Below, one piece after another: positions 10,901 to 19,207 of a stretch of 32,979 nt of DNA. This DNA comes from Spirogloea muscicola (lineage: Eukaryota; Streptophyta; Zygnematophyceae; Spirogloeales; Spirogloeaceae). How positions within the stretch are numbered: position 1 is the first letter of the stretch; each line of letters opens with the position of its first letter. The notes below the pieces were generated by a model, which was given only the letters and a program-made list of their open reading frames with translations, was not told the DNA's origin and did no database searches. The position numbers were made by a program, and so were the translations under genes. Location of the stretch: positions 1 through 32,979 of the forward strand of contig WELB01000319.1 in NCBI GenBank assembly GCA_009602725.1, written 5' to 3'.

Positions 10901-13155
10901 CCGCTGCCCCCGGTTTGCCAGGAAGCAGCTGTAATTGCCCGTGTGCCGGAAGGCCTTTCCTTTGTCCAGCTCCACCATCTCGTTGCACACCTTGTCTAGG
11001 AAATAGCGATCGTGTGTCACCTGCGTGGAGCTTGAGGTAGGCATGTAAGTAGAAATTTAGCATGGAGAAGACAGCTGCCCGTTACACCAGCTAACCTGCG
11101 CACTTTATGGGCCTAGGACCTTTACAATCACAGGCTTCTGTATAGAGTCAGTCTCAAGTATTATCTGCAGAAGATATTAAACTTCCATCTTCTCCATCTG
11201 GTTCAGATCAAGGGTGCATCACCAGAAGAACAGCAAGTGCAGGGTCACCGAGGAGTCGCTCCATCCACTCAATCATGTGCACATCCATGTGATTGGTGGG
11301 CTCCTGCAGAATGACAGGCTCCATGTCACTTTATCGAGTAGATATACAGCAACTCTACTACTGTCTTACCACTATTCACAAGATGCCACTGTGGTCCTTC
11401 GCATCTTGGCTGTCTATTCAGCTGTCGCACTGACACCGTCATCTCATTCCACGACCAATTTAAACTAGTCTTGCTCTTCTCCTGTGAGAAGGATGGGAGA
11501 TGCCTTACGTCCAGCACGACAAGCTCCGGCTTTGCCAAGAGCGTGGAGGCCATGGCAACCCGCTTCTTTTGACCACCACTAAGGGTCCCCACCTATAGAT
11601 TCCAGATGAGGAGGTAACAGAACTTAGTCATCTATAGCACAATACCATGCCAGTAGAGTAAGAGTGGACGAGGAATTCATGGACTACCTGATGATCCACG
11701 AAATGGTGCAGTTAAAGGCAGAAGCTGGATCAATACTGTTGATCAAACAGGAAGGCTCTACATTCTCTGGCTCCTGCTCCTGCTCCCAACCAATGCTACT
11801 GAAAACGGGCAATGTCGACGGGAGACTCATGCAATGAGCATCCAAATTAGATGAAAAGTGAGGAGGGTTTTAGGTGTAGCTCCTCTAAGGCCCTCCAAAG
11901 GCTGTCCTGTTTGCCTGCAAGCTCAGTGCATGCACCGGAAAAATGTGTAGTGCACCTTGCGATCAGTGAAGCCAACGCCAAGCATCTGGAGGACCCTCTC
12001 GGCCTCGCTGGCGACGTCCCACGCCTGGAGGGCGTTCATACGGTCCAGGGCGGCCTGCGCGATCCGCTCCTCCTCGCGGTCTTGCCTGGCGCTCACCCTC
12101 ACGACACTCATCTCGTACTCGCGCACGGCAGCCATGATGGGGGTTTCGGCCGCTAGCACCACCTCAAGCACCGAGAGCTCGGAGTTCAGCTCCGGCTCCT
12201 GCCACTCACAGCGCAACACCAATATTGTACGTCGTGCTCAATGTCTACTTCTAATGTATGCAACACCTCCATAACTTGGAGATCAGATCCCCCCGTAAAA
12301 AGCAGTTGCTGTTACAGAGCTCAGCGATACAACTTTACTACAGTGTATCCTGAATCACAAGACAGGGTTCTGGGTCGTGCTTACTGACCCCTAATGTATG
12401 CAGTACCTTCACGACGTGGAATCAGATCTACTGTGACAACCAGATATTGTTACAGATATCAGCAATGCAACTTCACTACGATGTGCTCAATCTCACAAGA
12501 CAGGGTTCTGGGTCCAGGGCTTTGGAGGTTAGATGGAGAGTTGCGCCGATACAACTTCACTGAAATCCTTACTAAGATCACAGGACAGGATGTTTGGGTT
12601 TAGGCTTCGGAGTTGATTGAAAGTTGGGCAGGTGAGCGGAGCTTGGCACCTGCGCGAGGTAGCCGACGGAGACGGCCTTGCGCAGCACGACGGAGCCGCG
12701 GTCGGGGGCGTCGCGGCCGGTGAGCACGCGGAGGAGGGTGCTCTTGCCGCTGCCGTTGGGGCCGAGGAGACCGATCTTCTGGCCGCGCGCGACGGTGAGG
12801 TCCAGGCCGTCGAAGAGGTCCCGCAGGCCGTCGAAGGACTTGCCGAGGCCCTCGGCGGTCAGGAGGACGTCGCCGCCGCCGCCGCCGCCGCCGCCGGACG
12901 TCCGGCCCGGCGCTGGCGGCGCCGCCGNCTGGACCGCCCGCGCCGCTAGCGGCCGCCGCCGCCGCAGGCTACCTGGGCCTCGCCGCCAGAGCCAGCGGCC
13001 TGCGCGCGGCCCGTGCCCGCCTCCCGCGCCGCAGGTGGCGCCGCAGCGAGCGCCGAGATGCCAGGCGCAATCAAAGGAGCACTGCGGCTGCTGATATTTG
13101 AAGGAGCGGCTTCATAAGCCGGCCAGGTGCATGCAGAGATTGATAAGGACTTCAT
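7918..13155 (-). CDS. plastid-type ABC-F ATPase, Uup/ABCF5-like
   Basis: A soluble twin-ATPase ABC protein without membrane domains, about 761 residues. Exons (minus strand): 13155-12650, 12198-11956, 11592-11509, 11303-11223, 11020-10820, 10525-10341, 10191-10128, 9906-9841, 9551-9346, 9178-9058, 8762-8555, 8391-8270, 8118-7918; every downstream junction keeps phase. The N-terminus ([19 protein letters not shown]) is Ser/Ala-rich like a plastid transit peptide. NBD1: Walker [10 protein letters not shown] (about 134), LSGGQKKR (about 253), LVVLDEPTNH. Then the basic Uup-type linker (KSRSRIDRF). NBD2: GRNGVGKST (about 450), [17 protein letters not shown] and the SHDR H-loop. A Lys/Glu-rich coiled-coil tail (about 655-725) resembles the Uup C-terminal domain. 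ABC-F proteins of this branch act on ribosomes or RNA; a plastid-translation role is inferred. Oddity: the transit-peptide frame meets a stop in the GGC-rich tract near 12946, and the NBD1 frame opens beside the 'n' at 12928, so a sequencing gap or indel probably lies there. Confidence 0.92.
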
Positions 13156-13376
13156 TTGCGGAGCCACAGGCTAAGCAGACATGGCACTCGTATTACCCCA
13201 GTGTCAATTGTCCTTGCCCTTAGGACTTGGCCACTCAGGCCCTCCATCCCTTAATGCACACTCCGATTCCCCCGTGTCAGCAACAGGATGAGTGCCAGGT
13301 GCGGAGGCCGCAGTGAACTTCATCATAAATGGGGCTCTGCTTCTTTTCTTCTCTGCAGGCGCCAACGACCCGCGAA

Positions 13377-13671
13377 AGAAGAAGGCTCGCCCATAAAGAA
13401 AGAGGGGCTGGCAAAGCCAGCCCAAAAAGAATGGACAATGTCCAAAGCCGAAGAATGAGAAGCCGAGGAAGGACTCCTCTACTCTACCAATCACGACAAC
13501 ATACTAGGGAAGCTCAGTACCCGCGAGTGAGCAACATCAGGTCCGAGTAGCTCGAGGCAGGGAAGGAGGCACTCCGCCGAGACCCGGAGGCCGCGGCCAG
13601 AGCGCGTCCTGCGCGCGTGTGGACAGCGTGGGCAAGGGATCGCTGGAACGATACCGCCAAGCGAAAGGGCT
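13377..13671 (-). mobile_element. 5'-truncated LINE tail
   Basis: Encodes on the minus strand the last ~60 residues of the LINE protein, ending SSYSDLMLLTRGY then stop, followed by a 3' UTR with an 8-bp stem-loop (13405-13423) and the terminal word ATGGGCGAG-like (here TTATGGGCGAG). It is almost identical to 22804-23085, apart from a 5-base duplication (CTCTA) and a small deletion near its 5' end. It lies upstream of the ABC-F gene start. Confidence 0.85.
13405..13423 (-). other. LINE 3' stem-loop (best example)
   Basis: GGGCTGGC-AAA-GCCAGCCC: 8 paired bases and a 3-base loop. Equivalent stem-loops occur at 18370-18388, 21726-21741 (opposite strand) and 31713-31732, in each case 5' of the terminal GGGCGAG word when read in LINE sense. 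In 3'-hairpin LINEs such structures are recognised by the element's reverse transcriptase; that role is inferred here. Confidence 0.75.
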
Positions 13672-14028
13672 GCCAATCGCGAGTGAACTTTGGGTCAGAT
13701 GACGGGACAAGCACCGAAGATACTTTTCCACTATAGAGTGATGGCTGTATTGGGCCAGCCCAGTGAACGAGTGAGCACAGAGCCACCATCAAGCAGCAAC
13801 ATCTGGGCTGTGTGATTGTAAGCACTGGCTGTCTATGTACAGCAGGAGGGCTGACTTGTCATGGCCAGGTTGTGGCTCGATGTCAAAGCCAGCAAGGTGA
13901 GTAGGCCCAGCTTCAATGCCATCGGGTAGCCTGCTTACGTGTCCCAAAGTGTCTATCAGTCTCGCAGTCCCGTGAACTTGCCGACAGCTACGTACACGGG
14001 CATGTAGCCTTACCCAGCAACATTGGGC
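13672..14028. other. unassigned spacer between LINE tail and copia element
   Basis: About 360 bases. A minus-strand frame (13789-13980) reads GFDIEPQPGHDKSALLLYID, which has a faint retroelement look but no diagnostic motif. Nothing else is recognised. Confidence 0.3.
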
Positions 14029-14088
14029 AATGTTGAATATAGAAATATGGTGAGTCAGCAGTGGGTTGATAGAATCACCCATTCAATA

Positions 14089-14588
14089 TTTTACTATTGT
14101 CGCCAACCTGGTCATATGATCAACAATATGTCCAGAACGGCAGGTTCTGATTGATGATTACAGAGGTAGAAGTAGCAAGAGATACAGGGGGGGCCAGGCC
14201 CCATCTATGTGGAGAACAGGTCAGGTCAACTAAACACAGTTGGCTGATTGACAGTGGCACCACGCATCACTTTACTAATCGACGTGATTGGCTAGAGAAG
14301 TATGATCGCATTGCTCCTTCCAGGGTCTTCTTGGGAGATGCTTGTGTACATCCTGTTGTTGGAGTTGGCCAAGTGCGTTTGCAGGTGCCTACTTTTAACG
14401 GCATCAATGAGCAGTTGTTGAACAATGTGTTGCATGTACCAGCACTAGCAGCACTGTTGTCTGTACCCCAGCCGCTCAAAAATGGATATTGGGTTACTTT
14501 TGAAGATGATTTCTGTGTGATTGAGAAAGATGGAGCTCTTACTCTTACCGGTAGGAGAGAGAAAGATCTCTTTATTTCGAATGAATAG
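14089..14588 (+). pseudogene. copia gag zinc-knuckle remnant and aspartic protease
   Basis: The frame from 14089 reads FYYCRQPGHMINN, a CCHC zinc knuckle that has lost its first and last cysteines. After two in-frame stops the protease follows, with catalytic DSGTT (SWLIDSGTTHHFT) and the usual downstream LLSVPQLLKNG-like segment (here LLSVPQPLKNG). It ends at DLFISNE, where the inverted insert interrupts the frame. Confidence 0.8.
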
Positions 14589-15143
14589 GTCCACAAACAT
14601 CAGTGTACTAGATCTAATAGACCAGCCCTATAATGTTCACCAGCAACTGGAGGTTGAAGATGAAGTTTACCTTGCACACAGGCTGAACAAAGCTCAGGTG
14701 AAATAGGAACAACACTCAATCTACGCACCAAGCTCTGTGTCTGTTCCATCCTCTTGCCATTAGGATGCCCCAATTGGGCATGCCATTGCTTTTCTTGTGA
14801 TATCACAGTCTGCTATGCTGACCCTGAACCTGTTCCTGTCCCCTGTCTCTGCGAATGTTGTTGTCCCTGTTCCTGTCTTTTTTTCTGTCTCTGCATCTGT
14901 TTTCTGTTTCTGTACCTGTTCATTCAGAATAAAGAGATCTTTCTCTTTCCTACCTGTAAGAGTAGGAGCTCCATCTTTCTCAATCACACAGAAATCATCT
15001 TCAAAAGTAACTCGATATCCATTTTTGAGCAGCTGGGGTACAGACAACAACTTTGCTGCTAGCGCTGGTACATGCAAGACATGGTTCAACAACTGCTCAT
15101 TGATGCCTTTCAAACTAGGCACCTGCAAACACACTTGGCCCAG
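14589..15143 (-). mobile_element. inverted extra copy of copia protease/pre-integrase segment
   Basis: The minus strand encodes a second copy of the same element region: VCLQVPSLKGINEQLLNH through DLFILNE, a Gln/Lys/Thr-rich linker, and the pre-integrase WHAQLGHPNGKRM with CSACVQGK. Each part has a diverged plus-strand counterpart outside the insert (14355-14588 and 15186-15436). It begins at an element position inside the protease and ends just after the pre-integrase (TGTGGACCTA). The flanking plus-strand sequence would be continuous in element order if this block were removed, so it is an inserted inverted duplicate, not a simple inversion. Confidence 0.85.
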
Positions 15144-17812
15144 GAACAGAGACAAAAATAACATCAGAGACATGGACAGGAACAGGTGCAGGGTCAAGCA
15201 TATCAGACTTTCATACGAGAAAATCAATGGCATGCACGATTGGGGCATCCTAATGTCAAGAGGATGGGACAGACACAGCGCTTGGTGCGTGCATTGAATG
15301 TTGTTCCTACTGAACCTGAGTTTTGTTCAGCCTGTGTGCAAGGCAAACTTCAATTTCAACCTCCAGTTGCTGGTGGACATTTCAGGTCTAGCTTTTGGTC
15401 TTTTAGATCTAGTACTCTCTGATGTTTGTGGACCTATGCAAACATCATCTTGAGGAGGGAGTAAATACATTCTCTCATTCATCGATGATGCCAGCAGGTG
15501 GAGTTGAGTATATTATCTGAAGAACAAGAGTGACGTGTTTGAAAAGTTTCAGGCTTTCAAAGCTGCAGTAGAGTTGCAAACAGGGCGAAATGTCAAGGCT
15601 CATCGATTCAACAACGGTGGAGAGTATATCTCTAAAGACTTTCAAAGCTTTTGTCAGCAACAGGGCATACATAGGCAGCTGACTGCAGCGTACCGTCCTC
15701 AACAAAACGGTGTTGCAGAAAGATGGAACAGAAGTGTGATGGAGACTGCCAGGTGGTTTTTTTCCAATTTTGTACACCACCTAAGTTTTGGGCTGAAGCA
15801 GTAGCCACTGCAGTATATCTCAGAATAGGTTACCTACTCGTGCCATTAAGAATATGACAATATATCAATACTGGACATGGAAGAAGCCTACAGTGGCTCA
15901 TCTTATGGTGTTTGGTTGTGCAGCGTGGATGCACATCCTAACTGAAACACGACACAAGCTGCAACCCAAAGCTCGACAGTGTGTCATGGTAGGCGATGGT
16001 GTCCATGTGAAAGGGTGGAAATTACTCGATCTTGAGAAGCACAGGATGGTGTCCAGAGATATAGTCTTTGGTGAGCAGAGAAGTCCAGATTACAAAGTCG
16101 ACAGTTGATTCAGTTGACTTTGTGCGGTGATGGCCTAAATCACAAGAGATTGAGATTGTGGTTGATGTGGAGACAGGGTCTGGTTCTGGCAACGGAGTGG
16201 AAGCCAGGACAACAGGCGTGGATATGGAAGAGACTACTGCTACAGTGGGAGTGTCAAGTCACAGAACAGATGCTTCGTGTTTTTGCTGTTGATGCTCTTC
16301 ATGAGCCTCTCACCATTCAGGAAGCCTTGAGTGGTGATGAAGCTGTCAAGTGGAAAGCAGCTGCCGAAGCAGAACTTAACGCCATCGATGAGAACGATTC
16401 TTGGGATCTGGTAGACTTACCAGCTAACAGGAAGGCTATTCCAAGTAAATAAGTTTTCAAGACTAAGCTAAAGAGGTGATGGATCTGTTGACAAATATAA
16501 AGCACGCCTTGTGGCCAAAGGCCGTGCACAGAAGGAAGGAATAGACTATAAAGAGACATTTGCTCCTGCATTCATACATAGTGCTATGAGGAGTTTGCTC
16601 GCCATGATTAGGAAGTAAAGCAGATGGATGTGACTATAGCTTTTCTGAATGGAGACTGAGAGGAAATTTATATGCAATTAAAGGCAAGGAGAGCAAGGTT
16701 TGCAAGCTCAAGAAATCATTGTATGGACTAAAACAGGCACCCAGAGCTCGGTATGAACAGATGGACACTTCTTTACTGCATCAAGATTTCAAGAGATCTG
16801 AAGCAGATCACAGTGTATATGTGAGAGAACCTGCCAAGGTAATTCTGGCAGTATATGTTGATAATTTTATCATTCTGGGAGATCCAGCTGTTGAAGTGAA
16901 AAGAGTGAAGGAAGAGCTGAGTGGTAGATTCAAGATGAAGGATTCAGGGCCTTTGAAGTACTTCTTGGGCACAAAAGTGATGAGAGATAGAGAAAAGATA
17001 GAGAAGCTTTTAGAGTTGGAGCTGTCGAAGTACATTACTGAAGTTCTAGACAGATTCGGTATGCAAGACTGCAATCCTATTTCCACCCCACAGGATACAA
17101 GACAAACGTTGAGCAAGGATCAGGGACCAAAGGATGATAACCAAAAGGCAAGTGGCACAAGTACCTTACAGAGAAGCAGTGGGATCCTTGATGTATGTGG
17201 CTGTGGCAGCACGTTCACACAAAGCAGCAGCAGTGGGAGTTGTTGCTCACTTGGTGGAAGATCCTGGTTCAGAACATTGGCAAGCTGTGAAAAGAATCAT
17301 GAGGTATCTGCAGGGAACCAAGAATGTCTGTTTGACATTTCAGGCAGTGGGAGACAAATGTAATGAATTGGTGGGTCTCTGTGATGCTGATTGGGCAGGA
17401 AATTTGGATGACAGGAATCCATAAAACAGGCTATGTTTTTCAGCTAGGAGGAGGTGCAGTGAGCTGGAGTAGTCGAAAACAGCAGACTGTAGCAACGTCG
17501 ACTGTAGAGGCAGAGTACATGGCTACCACTGGAGCAGCAGAGGAAGCAACCTGGTTGAGAAGACTACTTCAAGAATGTGAATTCCATGCAACTACTCTGT
17601 TCAGTGCTAGTCAAGGCAGGATTGCATTGATCAAGAATCCTGTCTATCATGTTTGTACCAAGCGTATAGAGATACAACATCATTTTATTTGAGAGAAAGT
17701 AGGAGTCATCAGAATGCAATATTGCAGTACTACTGATATGACTGCAGATATTCTGACCAAGAGGTTGCCTAAGCCCAAGTTTGATAGATGTAGAGGTACT
17801 AAATTTGGCTGA
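15144..17812 (+). pseudogene. copia pre-integrase, integrase, RT and RNase H, broken
   Basis: Pre-integrase (15217-15360) has WHARLGHPN and CSACVQGK. Integrase has DVCGP near 15421 and QNGVAERWNRSVMET near 15710, but the second catalytic Asp is Asn (FNNGGEY, near 15610). RT pieces are [15 protein letters not shown] (16495), DVTIAFLNGD (16625), LYGLKQAPRARYEQM (16719) and YVDN (near 16855), where YVDD is expected. RNase H has CDADWAGN (17380), STVEAEYMA (17500) and TKRLPKPKFDR before a TGA at 17810. Several frameshifts and stops. Two altered catalytic sites and the stops show it cannot act on its own. Confidence 0.88.
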
Positions 17813-17831
17813 TTCACACATTGAGTGGGAG

Positions 17832-18146
17832 TGCTGAAATAGTGAATTGAATATAGTGAATCAGTGGGTTGGTACAGTTACTCGTTCCGCCCGTTCTGCT
17901 AGGCCAATGAGAGTCTCCCTAGATAAGGGAAGCCCCGGCAGATAGTATTATTGGCCTGAACGATCTCGTGGCTCTGAGTGCGGCTAGGCGGCGCTGTGTA
18001 CGCGGCGGCTCTGTGTGCGGTGAGGCGGCGCTGTGAGCGCGGCGGCTGTGTGTGCTGCTAGGCGGCGCTATGTGTGCGGCGGCGCGGCGCTGTGCGCGCA
18101 ACAGCTGTGTGCGGCCAGGTGGAGTTGAGTGCTCGCCGTCTGTGTG
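17832..18146 (+). repeat. copia LTR (about 315 bp)
   Basis: It starts TGCTGAAATAGTG directly after the polypurine tract, typical of plant copia LTRs. The far end is set by the PBS-like sequence at 18147. A GC-rich internal repeat lies within it. The terminal CA is not clear, so the right boundary is approximate. Confidence 0.65.
17970..18100. repeat. 36-37-bp imperfect tandem repeat within LTR
   Basis: About 3.5 copies of a unit containing CTGTGTGCGGTGAGGCGGCG, with 10-20% divergence between copies. Confidence 0.7.
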
Positions 18147-18158
18147 TGTTATCAGGCA
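18147..18158 (+). other. primer-binding-site-like sequence
   Basis: TGTTATCAGGC resembles the initiator-Met tRNA primer site TGGTATCAGAGC used by most plant copia elements, and it follows the LTR directly. Two to three mismatches are present. Confidence 0.45.
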
Positions 18159-18190
18159 AGCCTTTGTGTCACTCTGAACTCTTCGTGACC

Positions 18191-18341
18191 ATGTCTGCGG
18201 CTGCGTCTGCATCTGCGCCAAGACGGGGACGGTCTGCTGGTCCTCCCACATCAAGATAGGAAGTGGCTGTAAGACATGAAGGACAGGTACAGGATGTAGA
18301 TCGTGAACAGCAGGTTCAGGTTGCAGGACAAGGAAGGCGAG
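18191..18341 (+). pseudogene. copia gag N-terminal fragment, copy 1
   Basis: ATG follows the LTR and PBS-like site, reading MSAAASASAPRRGRSAGPP, then a TAG, then a Gln/Glu/Val-rich stretch (EGQVQDVDREQQVQV). Its position fits the first codons of gag in a second element sharing this LTR. It is cut off by the LINE tail at 18342. Confidence 0.5.
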
Positions 18342-18968
18342 GAAGAAAGTGCTAGCCCATTGAGAATAGGGGCTGGAAAAGCCAGCCCAAAAAAGAATGA
18401 ACAGAGTACGAGAGAGGGCCAGGGGAATCGCTAAGAAAAACAAGCACACAGAGAAACAAAGCAGCTACGAATCACTCAGTAACCTCTGCTAAGCAACCGT
18501 AGGTCGGAGATGCTAGGCTCGTGGAAGTGGGTCCCCTGGCCGGAGCCAGAGGCAGCAGCGAGGGCTCTGCCGGCACGAAGGTGCAACGCCTGGGCCATAG
18601 ACCTCTGCAGCGAGACGGCCAGGCGCATCGATACACTTGCGCCAGCGACCCGGCTGCAGGAAAGTCTACCGGCTCCCATGGAAGCGACGGGCAATGGTGT
18701 GGCGGGCGAGCTGGGTGAGCAGCTCGAGCCACCGAGCGCCCAGCGCCCCATGGGTGTCAATGGCCAACGGGAAGAACTCGTCTTCCCGCAGATGGTCGGC
18801 GTACTTGAGCTCGTTAGCCCGAGCGGCGCAGGCGACCGCATACCCAGCCTTGGTGGCACATTGGGCTGGGTGTGAGCGGTCGTATGCATCGGTGGTCACC
18901 ACGTCAAGGAGAAGACGTGGCCCGCCGGCCTGTGGGGTGGCCACCAGGAGAGCAGGCGGAGCAAGAAA
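18342..18968 (-). mobile_element. 5'-truncated LINE copy with nuclease domain
   Basis: The minus strand encodes GGPRLLLDVVTTDAYDRS, a KAGYAV/ELKYADH segment and FFPLAIDTHGALGARWLEL, then after a frameshift VSLQRSMAQALHLRAGRALA and ISDLRLLSRGY plus stop. The 3' UTR holds a 7-bp stem-loop (18370-18388) and the terminal word CCCATTGAG in plus orientation. The 5' end abuts a second gag fragment at about 18970. The Asp of the RRADLV motif is replaced (PPALLV), so the nuclease site is decayed. Confidence 0.85.
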
Positions 18969-18974
18969 CCTTTC

Positions 18975-19117
18975 ACGCCGGTCCTCCCACATCGAGACAG
19001 GAAGTGATGGCTGTAGGACATGAGGGACAAGTACAAAGTGCAGATCGAGAACAGCAGGTTCAGGTTGTCGAAAATGAAAGACAAAGGCATGCAGAACAAG
19101 AATCATTTCAAGCATAA
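18975..19117 (+). pseudogene. copia gag N-terminal fragment, copy 2
   Basis: Reads GPPTSRQEVMAVGHEGQVQ and ADREQQVQVVENERQ before TAA. It matches gag copy 1 over about 100 bases with roughly 10-15% differences. The two copies bracket the LINE at 18342-18968. Confidence 0.6.
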
Positions 19118-19163
19118 CCACATGGAGGGAACGTTACACTTTCTGACTTGCGGCTGCCCAATG

Positions 19164-19207
19164 GAAGAAGCAGGGCTCGCCCATTGAGGATAGGGGCTGG
19201 ATAAAGG
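19164..19207 (-). mobile_element. 3' end of an interrupted LINE tail (left part)
   Basis: GGCTCGCCCATTGAGGATAG and the left hairpin arm GGGCTGG. The right arm and the rest of the same tail resume at 20991-21125, after the long LINE copy inserted between them. Confidence 0.75.

Larger units (their letters stand above)
14029..18146 (+). mobile_element. decayed Ty1/copia LTR retrotransposon
   Basis: Order on the plus strand: LTR-like start (14029-14078), gag zinc-knuckle remnant, protease, [inverted insert 14589-15143], GAG-pre-integrase, integrase, reverse transcriptase, RNase H, polypurine tract GAGTGGGAG (17823-17831), LTR from 17832. The protease-integrase-RT-RNase H order identifies Ty1/copia. 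Many stops and frameshifts make it inactive. Only about 50 bases of 5' LTR-like sequence precede the gag knuckle; they resemble the start of the 3' LTR (TTGAATATAG...TGGGTTG), so most of the 5' LTR, the leader and gag appear deleted. Confidence 0.85.

Noticed and set aside
12617-13094. Plus-strand frames over the ABC-F first exon
   Set aside because: Antisense to Walker A of NBD1; composition shadows.
13312-13690. AGTGAACTT on both sides of the LINE tail at 13377-13671 as a target duplication
   Set aside because: The copies lie about 60 and 10 bases away from the element ends, so they do not flank it directly.
14600-14806. Independent minus-strand gene encoding WHAQLGHPN
   Set aside because: It is the pre-integrase part of the inverted copia segment, not a separate gene.
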